Positions 1-8,765 of a stretch of DNA of 34,703 bases are shown piece after piece (positions within the stretch are counted from its first letter, which is position 1; every line of letters begins with the position of its first letter). Under the pieces are notes generated by a model. It did not search any database. It had not been told where the DNA came from and saw only the letters and a program-made list of their open reading frames with translations. This stretch comes from Psychrobacter sp. Pi2-52. GTDB taxonomy: Bacteria > Pseudomonadota > Gammaproteobacteria > Pseudomonadales > Moraxellaceae. The stretch spans positions 1 to 34,703 of the forward strand of contig NZ_CAJHBS010000028.1 in the NCBI RefSeq assembly GCF_904846705.1, read 5' to 3'. Both the position numbers and the translations under genes were made by a program.

Positions 1-84
1 TTATCTGCGTTTAGTTATCTGCGTTTAGTTATCTGCGTTTAGTTATCTGCGTTTAGTTATCTGCGTTTAGTTATCTGATTTTAG
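1..84. repeat. 14-bp tandem repeat array, at least 6 units
   Basis: The unit TTATCTGCGTTTAG occurs five times in perfect head-to-tail order from base 1 to 70. A sixth, degenerate copy (TTATCTGATTTTAG) runs to base 84. The array begins at the window edge, so the true copy number is unknown and probably larger. It ends 78 bp before the SDR gene start, within reach of that gene's promoter. The related TTTTAGATA string just after the array suggests it grew from a local sequence. Confidence 0.93.
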
Positions 85-162
85 ATAAACGTTTTAGATA
101 CATGAATTTAGCACTCAAAAATTATTGAAAATATAAAGTTTATAAAAATATAAGGAATAATG

Positions 163-924
163 ATGAAAGATTTATTTGATTTAACCGGTAAGGTTGCTCT
201 AGTAACTGGTGCTAGCCGTGGTATTGGTGAGTCTATTGCCCGTCTATTGGCATCCAGAGGCGCGCACGTTATCGTCTCAAGCCGCAAAATCGATGCTTGC
301 CAAGCAGTCGCTGATAGCATCAAAGCTGACGGTCATAAGGCCAGTGCTTTTGCTTGTCATGTAGGAGATATGGAACAAATTAACTCAATTTTTGAGCATA
401 TCAAAAGTGAATTTGGTCAAATTGATATCTTAGTTAATAATGCAGCAGCCAACCCTTACTATGGCCATATCTTAGATACGGATTTAGCCGCCTTTGATAA
501 AACGGTTGAAGTTAACATCCGTGGTTACTTCTTTATGTCAACGGCTGCTGGCAAAATGATGAAAGAGCAGGGCGGCGGTGTCATCTTAAATACCGCATCG
601 GTCAATGGTTTAGTAGCAGGCGATAAGCAAGGTATCTACTCAATCACCAAAGCAGCTGTCATCAGCATGACCAAAGCATTTGCTAAAGAATGTGGCCCAC
701 TTAATATCCGTGTCAACGCGCTATTGCCAGGTTTGACGGATACTAAGTTTGCCTCGGCTTTGACTACTAACGATAAAGTCTTAAAAATGGCGCTACACTC
801 AATTCCGCTAGGACGTGTGGCTGAGCCTGATGAAATGGCTGGTACCGTATTGTATCTAGTGTCTGATGCCTCAAGCTATACCACAGGCGCGACTATCGTT
901 GTCGATGGTGGCATGCTGGCTTAA
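163..924 (+). CDS. SDR-family NAD(P)-dependent oxidoreductase
   Basis: Classical short-chain dehydrogenase/reductase of about 253 residues, the usual length. Numbered from the upstream ATG at 160, it shows the Rossmann motif TGASRGIG (16-23), NNAA (93-96), structural Asn119 and the catalytic set Ser147, Tyr160 and Lys164 (YxxxK). The C-terminal GRVAEPDE and VVDGG blocks are typical of 3-oxoacyl-ACP/CoA reductase-like SDRs. Two ATGs are adjacent; the AAGGA at 152-156 is only 3 nt from the one at 160 but 6 nt from 163, so 163 is preferred. A strong terminator follows, so the gene is probably monocistronic. The substrate cannot be read from sequence. A hydroxyacyl-CoA or secondary alcohol would fit the lipid-degradation genes elsewhere in the window, but this is inference. 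Confidence 0.93.
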   Translation: MKDLFDLTGKVALVTGASRGIGESIARLLASRGAHVIVSSRKIDACQAVADSIKADGHKASAFACHVGDMEQINSIFEHIKSEFGQIDILVNNAAANPYYGHILDTDLAAFDKTVEVNIRGYFFMSTAAGKMMKEQGGGVILNTASVNGLVAGDKQGIYSITKAAVISMTKAFAKECGPLNIRVNALLPGLTDTKFASALTTNDKVLKMALHSIPLGRVAEPDEMAGTVLYLVSDASSYTTGATIVVDGGMLA

Positions 925-989
925 TTAGACAATCTATAAGACATAGGTTAGATAAGAAAGTAATTGTTTAAAACTGCATGAGACTCAAG

Positions 990-1023
990 AACCGCATGAG
1001 ATTAATTTTCATGCGGTTTTTTT
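990..1023 (+). terminator. Rho-independent terminator after the SDR gene
   Basis: A perfect 10-bp stem (AACCGCATGA at 990-999, TCATGCGGTT at 1009-1018) with a 9-nt loop is followed by an uninterrupted T run to 1023. It lies 66 bp past the SDR stop codon. Confidence 0.93.
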
Positions 1024-1160
1024 GATTTGGTTTTTTAATAGAATGTCTAAGTAATCTTGGTTTTGCACTATCTAATAAATTGCTAATTTTAAATGAACAT
1101 CAGCTGTATAGTGGCATAATAAATATGCTAATAGCTACTTGGGCAATATAGGAATTAAGC

Positions 1161-2003
1161 ATGGATTCAATTATCAACAATAAAATAAAAACGATTTCTC
1201 AAAATAAAACATGGCTGTTTGTGCCAGCGACTCGCATTGATAGAGTAGCGAAAGCCTTTGCTAGTGGTGCAGATGCGGTTATTGTAGATTTAGAAGATGC
1301 CGTTGCGCCAGAAGATAAAGCATCCGCACGCGAAGCATTACAGCAATATCACGACAGTGCAGGTTATCAACCGATTTGGCTACGTATCAATAAAGCAGGT
1401 AGCGAGGAGTTTTTTAAGGACATAGTGCTCTGTCAGAAGATGCCTAATTTGGCTGGCGTGTTATTGGCCAAAGCTGAGCAAGCAGAAGATATTAATAACG
1501 TACATCAGCTTACCAATTTACCCGTGATTGCAATGATTGAGAATGCGATAGGATTGTATCAACTCGATAGTATGGCAAAAGCAGTCGGGTTGGCCGCGTT
1601 TAGTTATGGATTTTTAGATCTGTGCAACGATTTGCAAGTACAAGTAGGAACGCCTGCTGCGGATATCGTTGCCAACCAGATTCGCTATCAACTCATCCTG
1701 ACATCTAAAGTACATGAGTTAGCAGCGCCCATCGATACCATTTATCCGGACTTTAATGATCAGATAGGGCTAAGCGCCCGAGTACAGCTATGGTCACAAA
1801 TGGGGATGTCAGGAATGCTGTGTATTCATCCCAAACAAGTGGCAGTCGTCCAACAAGCATTGCAGCCAACAGATGAGGCCCTGTTATTCGCACAGCGTGT
1901 AGTCGAGGAGTATGAGCGAAGCGGACAGGCAATATTCAAAATAGATGGTGAGATGGTCGATGCACCAGTGATTGAGCGCAGTCGTCAACTGTTGGCAAAG
2001 TAG
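1161..2003 (+). CDS. HpcH/HpaI aldolase / CitE-like CoA-ester lyase
   Basis: 280-residue TIM-barrel protein of the citrate lyase beta-subunit/malyl-CoA lyase family, which cleaves or forms 3-hydroxyacyl-CoA thioesters using Mg2+. Visible landmarks are WLFVPATR (18-25), the DLEDAV block (43-48), Arg75 in WLRIN, the metal ligands Glu127 (AMIEN) and Asp153 (FLDLCND), and CIHPKQ near the C-terminus. The family is normally 270-320 residues, so this is full length. The ATG at 1161 follows AGGA at 1150-1153 with 7 nt spacing. Citramalyl-CoA, beta-methylmalyl-CoA or citryl-CoA could be the substrate and the sequence does not decide. There are no citrate lyase alpha or gamma genes alongside, which argues against a true citrate lyase complex. 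Confidence 0.88.
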   Translation: MDSIINNKIKTISQNKTWLFVPATRIDRVAKAFASGADAVIVDLEDAVAPEDKASAREALQQYHDSAGYQPIWLRINKAGSEEFFKDIVLCQKMPNLAGVLLAKAEQAEDINNVHQLTNLPVIAMIENAIGLYQLDSMAKAVGLAAFSYGFLDLCNDLQVQVGTPAADIVANQIRYQLILTSKVHELAAPIDTIYPDFNDQIGLSARVQLWSQMGMSGMLCIHPKQVAVVQQALQPTDEALLFAQRVVEEYERSGQAIFKIDGEMVDAPVIERSRQLLAK

Positions 2004-2032
2004 CAGACCAATCCATAGTTGGTTCAATATAA

Positions 2033-2312
2033 GTAGTTGGTTCAATATAATTTAGATACTAGAGCGTGTCCTCAATTCAATCGATGGTCATCTAAATGGG
2101 TTAAAAATGGCTAAATCTTGCCAAACAGCGTCAAATAGCTGACTAATATCTCGATATTATCTGCGCTATTTTCCTTGTTTGACTGCGATTTATCTCATTT
2201 TTATCACCATTTTTAAAATGAGGACACGCCCTAGAAAGCCGAGTGAAAGTATTACAAGCAGTATACTAAGCGAGACTGACACCGTACCTAATTTATAGAG
2301 GATTGACTATAT
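2033..2312. mobile_element. MITE-like element A, copy 1, split by element B
   Basis: Non-coding element whose right end (ATAGAGGATTGACTATAT, ending 2312) and left end (GTTGGTTCAATATAA) form imperfect inverted termini. The same left-end sequence, central CCGAGTG block and right end recur at 14190-14298, so this is a dispersed repeat. The left terminus is duplicated head-to-tail (2015-2032 and 2033-2050). The copy is interrupted at 2063-2230 by a second element. Without that insert and one CTAG copy, it lines up with the 14.2-kb copy without a gap at the junction. The right terminus also creates a TATAAT hexamer (2310-2315) upstream of arfB. Confidence 0.8.
2063..2230. mobile_element. 168-bp MITE (element B) with CTAG target duplication
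   Basis: The ends AGCGTGTCCTCA (2063-2074) and TGAGGACACGCC (2219-2230) are inverted repeats with one mismatch at the outermost base. Weaker symmetry extends inward for about 36 bp. CTAG directly flanks both sides (2059-2062 and 2231-2234), as expected of a 4-bp target duplication. There is no ORF inside, so it is non-autonomous. A YTAR-type 4-bp target is known for parts of the IS5 family, so mobilisation by an IS5-type transposase is plausible but inferred. Confidence 0.85.
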
Positions 2313-2360
2313 AATGCTTTATCATAAACCATATCCATTCACATTCGATAAAAGCATACT

Positions 2361-2771
2361 ATGATTTTCATTAATAATACCAGCCTCAATGATAATGAGG
2401 TAGAGATCAGCGCCATACGAGCGCAAGGCGCAGGTGGGCAGAATGTCAACAAAGTATCTTCTGCCATTCACCTGCGTTTTGATATTAACAACTCAAGTCT
2501 GAGTGATGAGTACAAGCAGCGACTGCTAAATAGCAAAGATAGCCGAATAACCAAGGAAGGCGTGCTAATTATCAAGGCGCAACAGTTTCGTACGCAAGAG
2601 CGCAATAAAATAGATGCGCTTGAACGTTTGCAAAGTTTTATCACCAAAGCCACTTACGTTAATAAAACGAGAAGGCCTACCAAGCCAAGTAGAAGTGCCA
2701 AACGTAAACGGGTGGATAAAAAGACCCAACGTGGTAAGACAAAGGCTTTACGCGGTAAAGTAGATTTTTAG
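2361..2771 (+). CDS. arfB: ArfB (YaeJ) peptidyl-tRNA hydrolase, stalled-ribosome rescue
   Basis: 136-residue release-factor-like protein that enters ribosomes stalled on truncated mRNA and hydrolyses the peptidyl-tRNA ester. The RF1-type catalytic motif is intact as AQGAGGQNVNK, with Gly25-Gly26-Gln27. It has no codon-recognition domain. The lysine/arginine-rich tail (about 103-134) matches the ArfB tail that inserts into the mRNA entry channel. Length agrees with E. coli ArfB (140). No clear Shine-Dalgarno precedes the ATG. The gene starts 49 bp after the end of the nested MITEs, so its promoter may come from element A. It has no apparent operon partner. Confidence 0.95.
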   Translation: MIFINNTSLNDNEVEISAIRAQGAGGQNVNKVSSAIHLRFDINNSSLSDEYKQRLLNSKDSRITKEGVLIIKAQQFRTQERNKIDALERLQSFITKATYVNKTRRPTKPSRSAKRKRVDKKTQRGKTKALRGKVDF

Positions 2772-2866
2772 AAAATTTATGATATTAGGTTTTGTCGTTG
2801 AGAAACTGTGTGGCAGAAAATTTATAGAGCAAAAGCTATAGCATATTGTAGCGGTTTTTGAATTTA

Positions 2867-2903
2867 TAATGGTATAGGCGATTAATTATCACCTATACCA
2901 TTA
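2867..2903. terminator. Perfect 12-bp inverted repeat, possible terminator
   Basis: TAATGGTATAGG (2867-2878) and CCTATACCATTA (2892-2903) form a perfect stem with a 13-nt loop. They sit between the converging arfB and autotransporter genes, which suits a shared terminator. Neither side has a real T run, so the call is tentative. Confidence 0.45.
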
Positions 2904-2922
2904 CTCTATATTAAATACTTAT

Positions 2923-4776
2923 TTAGAATGCGCCATTGAGTCCAATGAATAGGCTGGTTGAGTCGTCGTCATTACCTTGTGAATGTGTGACACCAGCGTT
3001 GGCATTCAATAGACCAAAGCTTCTAGATAGGCCAAGTGTCATAGCAACATTATCATCATCAGTTTCGACCATAGGCGTCTCAAAGCTGATATTTGGTAGC
3101 GTATTCAAACGTGCGGTTACTGCTTCACGATTATCACTCAGCTGCTTTTGGTAATGAATGTCACCAAATAAGTTGAGGTTGTTCATCAAGCTATGATTAG
3201 CCTTAAGACCAAGCTTGCCATATGTCGTAGAGTATTTCTGCTCATCGAACTGCATAGCAATGCCAGACATCTCTTTTTCTTTGAGTCCGTCAATTTTTAC
3301 GCGGCTCGCTGTTGCACCGATATAAGGCGTAACGGCAATATTGCTCACTTGCATTGGGTAGCCTGCCTGTAAGTTGGCATAAAAGCGCTTGCCGTCAGCA
3401 TTTGACTTAAACTGTTGTTGGTTAATGCCTAGTGTCACAGCACGTGTGACATCGACATCCATGTTGCCAAATCCTGCAGCACCATTGATCTGTAAACCGC
3501 CAAACTTGTTGCTATGATAGACACCAAAACCGACCTCTCCTAGATCAATATCGCTCAAACCTGTGCCAACGTCTGAGTTTTCAAAGTCTTTTTGGGTGAT
3601 ATTGCCATACAAGCCTGTCACTGCATTGGCTGAGTTAGGATGCGCAAAATCTACGCCAAACAATACTTGAGTATTATTATCACCATCAAACCCTGCAATT
3701 TCTTGATTAGCGACTTCACCGACGGCCCATAGTGTACGGGCAGGTTTTTGCTCACTGCTTTGAATTTGGTTGACGTGTGACTGTAAGCGTTCATTGGTTG
3801 CAAGTCCAGTTGTCGTTGCAATATGTGGCAAAACGCCGATTAAGCTAGGCGCAGTGACAACAGCGTTTGCATAGTCAGCGATCAGTTGATGAGTAGCACC
3901 TGTTGGATGTATGCCATCAGCGAAAAGATAAGTTTCATTTGCATCTGGTGTGACAAGATCAGTACGTCCACAAGTTAATGAGCTTTCCGTATTGCAAGCT
4001 CCCTCGGTAACATTAGTAAAGCCATAAGCTGAAGGATTATCAACGATTTGACGTAATAAACTAAAAGTATCCAGCGGTATAATATTTGCACCAGTAGCCG
4101 CCACACCGCTCAGCATAGCTTTGTTATACTGATTAGTAATAAAGGTACTTTGTCCTTGTACCGTGGCTCCGCCTTTAATAGCTTCAGGAGTTAAGCCAAT
4201 ATCAGGAATATTAGGAACTAAAATATAATTTGCACCGCTGTTCTTAAGCGCTTGAACTGTTGAAATTTGACTTCCTACTACTGCACTAATAACACTTTGA
4301 GCGTTAGTAGTATTAACTGTCCTCAAATCATTTGCACCGGCCCACACTACATATAGACCATTAGGGTCTACTTTGTTATTGGCTAAATAACTGTTTGTTT
4401 GAGTTTTGGCGGAGGCTATATCCACTGGAAATCCAAAATCTGTATTTATAACCTCTTCACCAGCTCGCGCGCCACCAATGGCATAGTTATTGCCAGTTTG
4501 ATTTCCAAGATAAACAATGGGAACAGAGGTTGTTCCCAGTTGTTCAGCGAATGAGGTCGCCCATGTGTTGTCAGGGTTGGTGGTAAACTGAGCAGGACCT
4601 GGTACAACTTGACTAAAATAGCCACCATCGGTCAAGCTATCACCGAAAAAGGTGACGCTGTCATAAGCATTTGCGTGAGAAATACCAGCGATAGATAGGC
4701 TGATAGCAAGCATACTTTTGGTAAGAGTTTTGAGAGAGGTATGGCTAATTTTAGAACGTAAAGTATTACGAGGCAT
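2923..4776 (-). CDS. GDSL autotransporter esterase (EstA type)
   Basis: 617-residue outer-membrane esterase with three parts. A signal peptide ends near Ala37 (SHANA before YDSV). A GDSL/SGNH hydrolase passenger follows, with nucleophile Ser47 in FFGDSLTDGG, the glycine block at about 101, Asn149 in GANDL and the Asp287/His290 dyad in DGIHPT. A beta-barrel transporter (about 330-617) ends in Phe, the usual outer-membrane signature. A longer frame opens 36 bp upstream at a TTG, but AAGGAAG lies 5 nt before the ATG at 4776, so that start is chosen. The family displays lipolytic activity on the cell surface. It is monocistronic, convergent with arfB. The natural substrate is unknown. Confidence 0.93.
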   Translation of the reverse strand: MPRNTLRSKISHTSLKTLTKSMLAISLSIAGISHANAYDSVTFFGDSLTDGGYFSQVVPGPAQFTTNPDNTWATSFAEQLGTTSVPIVYLGNQTGNNYAIGGARAGEEVINTDFGFPVDIASAKTQTNSYLANNKVDPNGLYVVWAGANDLRTVNTTNAQSVISAVVGSQISTVQALKNSGANYILVPNIPDIGLTPEAIKGGATVQGQSTFITNQYNKAMLSGVAATGANIIPLDTFSLLRQIVDNPSAYGFTNVTEGACNTESSLTCGRTDLVTPDANETYLFADGIHPTGATHQLIADYANAVVTAPSLIGVLPHIATTTGLATNERLQSHVNQIQSSEQKPARTLWAVGEVANQEIAGFDGDNNTQVLFGVDFAHPNSANAVTGLYGNITQKDFENSDVGTGLSDIDLGEVGFGVYHSNKFGGLQINGAAGFGNMDVDVTRAVTLGINQQQFKSNADGKRFYANLQAGYPMQVSNIAVTPYIGATASRVKIDGLKEKEMSGIAMQFDEQKYSTTYGKLGLKANHSLMNNLNLFGDIHYQKQLSDNREAVTARLNTLPNISFETPMVETDDDNVAMTLGLSRSFGLLNANAGVTHSQGNDDDSTSLFIGLNGAF

Positions 4777-5189
4777 AGCGACTTCCTTGTCATCAATGTA
4801 ATAGTTTGTCAACCGAGTGTAACCACTTTTTAGAAAGCTAGCAATCGTTTTGATTGCAAAATTGCAAGAATATTCCCTGATTTAAGTAAGTTTTTAGAGC
4901 ATAAAAAAGGGGGATCAAGTATTAAAAAATCATACTGTCTCGCTCACATAATATTTTGTTTCCTTCTATGTAATTATGCTGTAGGCACCTGATTTTTATT
5001 TAGTTGTCTTTGTTGAAAAGTATAAGAGCTATCTATCGATATTGCTTATTTAATCCAAGCAACTGCTTAGTCATAAATAGTATAAACTCAGCACTCCACA
5101 ATAAGATAATCAGGCCAAATGCGCATATCTATGTCACTGGCGGCAAGAGTAAAGTATAGCTAGCAGTATCAATACTATGGAAACTGGAA
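4777..5189. other. Intergenic region, no gene seen
   Basis: About 410 bp of AT-rich sequence upstream of the esterase and downstream of the first MFS gene, both on the minus strand. It must hold the esterase promoter, but I could not fix -35/-10 boxes with confidence. No repeat, strong hairpin or credible small ORF was seen. Confidence 0.5.
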
Positions 5190-6467
5190 TTAAGCTTGTT
5201 TTTGTGGACGCAATAATAAGGCAAGTCCAAGTGCTACAAAAGCTGCGATACCAGATATCATATAACTGATACTAAAGTCCCCAGTGATTTCTGCAAGATA
5301 ACCTGCGGCTACTGGCCCAAGAGCCTGTCCACCTGAAAAAGCAAAAGTCAGCGCTGCGAGTGCACTTGCCGCAGCAGCAGGCCCGAAATAATCGCCTGCA
5401 GAAGCTGCCATAATGACAGGCACACTCCACACCACTAAGCCAAACAGAATAATTGACAAGTACAGCCCTAAACTCCAATCAGTCAGTCCGACCAACAGAT
5501 AAGCGATGGCAAGGAAGAAGAAAGCCAGCGCCAGACCAAGGCGTCTACCAATATGGTCAGAAATCCAGCCAAACAACATGCCTGAGAACATGCTAAGCAG
5601 TCCAATCCATGCCCAAACACCACCAGCAGACGCTTCACTCAGTTGATACGAGCCAACCATACTGGTCACGATAAAGGTAACGTAAACCATATAAGTAGCA
5701 CCATAAATAGCAAAGATGACACCTAAATGTACGAGCAGCTTAATATTGCTACGTTCTAGTTTTTTCTTATTTTTAACAGGTAAGGTGGGTGCGCGCCCAA
5801 AAGGATTTTGGCTGACATCGTCTGGATGATTGCGAATTAAAGTAGAAGTAAGCCAAGCTACCGCAATATTAATCACGGCAAAAATTAGCCAGCCTGTCTG
5901 CCAAGACAGTAGGGTAGAGATAGGTAAGAGTTTGGGTACGACAAAGCCTGATAAAATGATACCAAATCCAGGCCCAGCCATGACCAGTCCTAGAGTAAGC
6001 CCGCGGTGCGAAGGAAAAAACCAATGCGACATGACGCTCATCATTGGTAAGACCACACCGCCGCTACCGATACCTGTCAATACATAGAGTGCGCAGAGTA
6101 CTGGGAAACTGGTGGTAAAAGCCATACCAAGCATAGAGATAGCAATGAGGAGTAGATTAGCTGTCGCAGTCGTTCGAGTACCAAACCGAGGTAGAATAAA
6201 CGGGCTTAGAAGCACCGCAACGAGATATCCTATTAGGTTAGTGAATCCCAAGATTCCGCTTTGGGTATAATTTAATCCTAAAGAAGATGACATGGATGGC
6301 AGTAACATGCCAAATGCGAATCGTCCTAACCCAAGTCCACAGAACATTGCTATAGAACCTGTCGCAGCGACTATCCAAGCGTAATGCAATTTACCCAATC
6401 TAAGGGGCGCAGTGTTATCTTGATTTCTTTGATCTGGACTGTCTTTTTGAGTCATTCCATTAGCCAT
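5190..6467 (-). CDS. MFS transporter, YbfB/YjiJ-like
   Basis: 425-residue major facilitator protein with about 12 hydrophobic segments in two halves and a polar central loop (around residues 210-240). The N-terminal helix carries a GLGLGRFAFGMLLPSM-type sequence that resembles the YbfB/YjiJ group. Further loop signatures are SHRGLTLGLVMAG and GWISDHIGRRLG, the latter matching the conserved MFS loop between helices 8 and 9. The first possible codon is GTG at 6470. ATG at 6467 sits 7 nt from GGAG and is preferred. The substrate cannot be deduced. It is transcribed in the same direction as sotB but is separated from it by a terminator, so it is probably an independent unit. Confidence 0.85.
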   Translation of the reverse strand: MANGMTQKDSPDQRNQDNTAPLRLGKLHYAWIVAATGSIAMFCGLGLGRFAFGMLLPSMSSSLGLNYTQSGILGFTNLIGYLVAVLLSPFILPRFGTRTTATANLLLIAISMLGMAFTTSFPVLCALYVLTGIGSGGVVLPMMSVMSHWFFPSHRGLTLGLVMAGPGFGIILSGFVVPKLLPISTLLSWQTGWLIFAVINIAVAWLTSTLIRNHPDDVSQNPFGRAPTLPVKNKKKLERSNIKLLVHLGVIFAIYGATYMVYVTFIVTSMVGSYQLSEASAGGVWAWIGLLSMFSGMLFGWISDHIGRRLGLALAFFFLAIAYLLVGLTDWSLGLYLSIILFGLVVWSVPVIMAASAGDYFGPAAAASALAALTFAFSGGQALGPVAAGYLAEITGDFSISYMISGIAAFVALGLALLLRPQKQA

Positions 6468-6717
6468 CACGAATCTCCAACAAGTTGAAAATTCGCAATA
6501 TATATCGTTACTAAATTTAGATCGTAGGTAATGACTTCCTTGTTTTGAATAATATCCATTTCACACTCATCCTTTTGTGCTTAATCCCTATCAGTCCTTT
6601 ATTAAATATACTTATAGCCTAAGCATACTCATGTCCAATAAAATTAGTATAACTGCACCTGAACGTTCGTTCAATGAGTATCTAAGCAATCCTCGTAATG
6701 CTTTCATAGACCATAAC
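6468..6717. other. Intergenic region upstream of the first MFS gene
   Basis: 250 bp that, with the terminator just beyond it, separates two minus-strand MFS genes. It presumably carries the promoter of the first MFS gene. A 63-codon plus-strand frame here (6577-6768) runs through the terminator hairpin and has no recognisable features, so it is not called. Confidence 0.45.
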
Positions 6718-6750
6718 AAAAAATGCCAGCCCATTTATATGGCTGGCATT
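6718..6750 (-). terminator. Rho-independent terminator of sotB
   Basis: Perfect 10-bp stem (6722-6731 with 6741-6750, core GCCAGCC/GGCTGGC) and 9-nt loop. On the minus strand it is followed by six T residues (A run at 6718-6723). It lies 72 bp downstream of the sotB stop codon. Confidence 0.92.
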
Positions 6751-6821
6751 CTGCTTATTGTTCTCTGACGGTTCCTTCCCGACTGCTATTTTTTGGCTAT
6801 CCTTTAATATCGACTTATTAT

Positions 6822-8021
6822 TTAGCCAAGTCGTTTACTCAATTCAGGAAAGCGCTTGATCATAAATAGCATCAAGAGTAACGCCACAACTGCGATAGCA
6901 GCACCTGTATATCCTACGCTAGATAGTGAGATGTGCGTGACGGCATAACCACCAAATAGTGCACCCGTACCAATCCCCAAATTAATAATACCTGAGAACA
7001 TCGACATCAGCATGTCTTGCGCATTGACATCGACCATGATGACTTTGGCCTGCATTGAGATAATCAGTAGCATGAGTGCCGCGCCCCACAGTAAGGCGAT
7101 AAAGCTGAGCGCCCATACAGAGGTCACTGCTAGCAATAGCGCCAGCATAGACACGAGCATCAGTATGGTCGATATCAGCATCAATCTGGTATTGAACCGA
7201 TCGCCCCAACGACTAAAAATCACACTGCCTACAATTCCAGCTGCACCGAATAATAACAGTACAAAAGTAGCAGCGTTTTCACTGATATTACCGACTTGGC
7301 GCATGAATGGTTCTATATAAGAATAAGCCGTGTAGTGGGCTGTAAAGACCAATAAAATAAGCAGGTACAAACAGACTAATAGGGGGTTTTTAAGGAGTTC
7401 TGGAATCTTTCTAAAAGATCCTTCAAACATACTAGGTAACGTCGGTAAGAGTCTCGCTTGTAGAATAAATACAATTGAGGCAATGACGCCAATACCGCCA
7501 AAGGTAGCCCGCCAGCCAAACCATTGCCCAATTAAGCGTCCTAGCGGCACACCGAGTACCATTGCTAACGACGTACCCGTCGCCAGTACGCTAAGCGCCA
7601 TGGCTTTTTTGCCTTCAGGTGCGACACGTATCGCGATTGCGGCCGTGATGGACCAAAATATCGCATGCGATAACGCAATCCCAACTCGGCTAATGAGCAG
7701 CACGTCAAAGCTCCATGCAAATACGGAAAGTACGTGACTGGCAATGAATACGGCAAAAAGCCCCAAGAGCAAGCGTTTGCGCTCAAATCGACTGGTCAGT
7801 AGCATTAGTGGTAATGACATCGCTGCGACAATCCAAGCATAGAGTGTCAACATCCAGCCAGTCTCTGCCGTCGTAATAGAAAAGTCTTGGGCAATGTCGC
7901 TCAACAGCGCCACAGGGACAAATTCTGTGGTGTTCATAATAAAGGCACTAACGCCCATCAAAAATACTTGAAAATACTGAGTTCGGCGAGCGTTTGAGCT
8001 GGCCTCAAGGTTATGTGTCAT
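6822..8021 (-). CDS. sotB: SotB sugar efflux transporter (MFS)
   Basis: 399-residue inner-membrane MFS exporter that matches remembered E. coli SotB (YdeA) across its length. Shared blocks include NTTEFVPVALLSDIAQ in helix 1, WMLTLYAWIVA, LLTSRFERKRLL, SHAIFWSITAAIAIR, GVPLGRLIGQWFGWR and TAHYTAYSYIEPFM. SotB exports arabinose and IPTG-like sugars in E. coli; the native substrate here is unknown. A TTG-initiated frame begins 9 bp earlier, but the ATG at 8021 is preferred, though only a weak GGA precedes it. It has its own terminator at 6718-6750. Confidence 0.92.
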   Translation of the reverse strand: MTHNLEASSNARRTQYFQVFLMGVSAFIMNTTEFVPVALLSDIAQDFSITTAETGWMLTLYAWIVAAMSLPLMLLTSRFERKRLLLGLFAVFIASHVLSVFAWSFDVLLISRVGIALSHAIFWSITAAIAIRVAPEGKKAMALSVLATGTSLAMVLGVPLGRLIGQWFGWRATFGGIGVIASIVFILQARLLPTLPSMFEGSFRKIPELLKNPLLVCLYLLILLVFTAHYTAYSYIEPFMRQVGNISENAATFVLLLFGAAGIVGSVIFSRWGDRFNTRLMLISTILMLVSMLALLLAVTSVWALSFIALLWGAALMLLIISMQAKVIMVDVNAQDMLMSMFSGIINLGIGTGALFGGYAVTHISLSSVGYTGAAIAVVALLLMLFMIKRFPELSKRLG

Positions 8022-8765
8022 AAAATCCAATACAGATGCGAATACTACGTGTGATAGGTCAAAGTGGGGCAGGCTTAATTAGAATACAAGGTTTGCGGGG
8101 CAAGATAGCAAGCCCACGTCAATCATGAAAGGTGTTTTTTGATAAGGATTGTTAATTGGATGTTTATTGAGGATACTTGAGTAATATGAAACTTATGAAA
8201 CTATCGCTAATGATACTTAATGCGTTGGGATGCTTGCTAATGATTAAACTACAATTCATTTAAAAAGAAGCGACACCAGTTGTCGTATAAGGTTTTAAAC
8301 AGCTTTATTTTTATGTGAGCTTATACTATATTTATTAGGTCAGGCAAAATAACATTAGATGAAAACCAGTTAACCCTCGGAGCGCAACGCTTCACTTCTT
8401 AACTGAGTTTTTAAACGCTATCTTAGCGAAGTCTTTCTAGTAGTGTTATTTACGTTTAATCCTAAACTTCTGCGCCTGTACAAACCCAAAAAACCATCTT
8501 TATTAATAAACAAGAAACTTAGTAGAAAAAACTCGTTGGCGTTGCAAAAATATTAGCAATGTAACAGCGGAAAACTGTGGTTAAAAAGCCTATCGGAATT
8601 AAAAACTACTACCTTACCAAGTCGATTAATTTACTTAACTTTATAGATAATGACGTCATTTAAACAATGGCGAATAGATTCGGCTGGCTTGAAATCGGAA
8701 TTTAGAATATAACAACAACGAAAAACTGCAGCTAAACAACCAATCAAAATAATAAGGATATAAAT
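8022..8765. other. 744-bp intergenic region, no gene seen
   Basis: Long AT-rich spacer between divergent genes. I found no convincing gene; a 78-codon minus-strand frame here overlaps the next gene and looks random. An imperfect 38-bp direct repeat (8563-8600 and 8714-8751, 27 of 38 matching) is the only structure noted besides short hairpins. It must contain the promoters of sotB and of the 8766 gene. Confidence 0.5.

Noticed and set aside
173..1020. Possible CRISPR signal from the repeats at the window start
   Set aside because: The 14-bp units are contiguous with no spacers, so this is a tandem repeat and not a CRISPR array.
4777..4812. TTG-initiated 12-codon extension of the autotransporter esterase
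   Set aside because: ATG at 4776 has a strong AAGGAAG site and is followed directly by a normal signal peptide.
6577..6768. 63-codon plus-strand frame between the MFS genes
   Set aside because: It reads through the sotB terminator hairpin and has no ribosome site.
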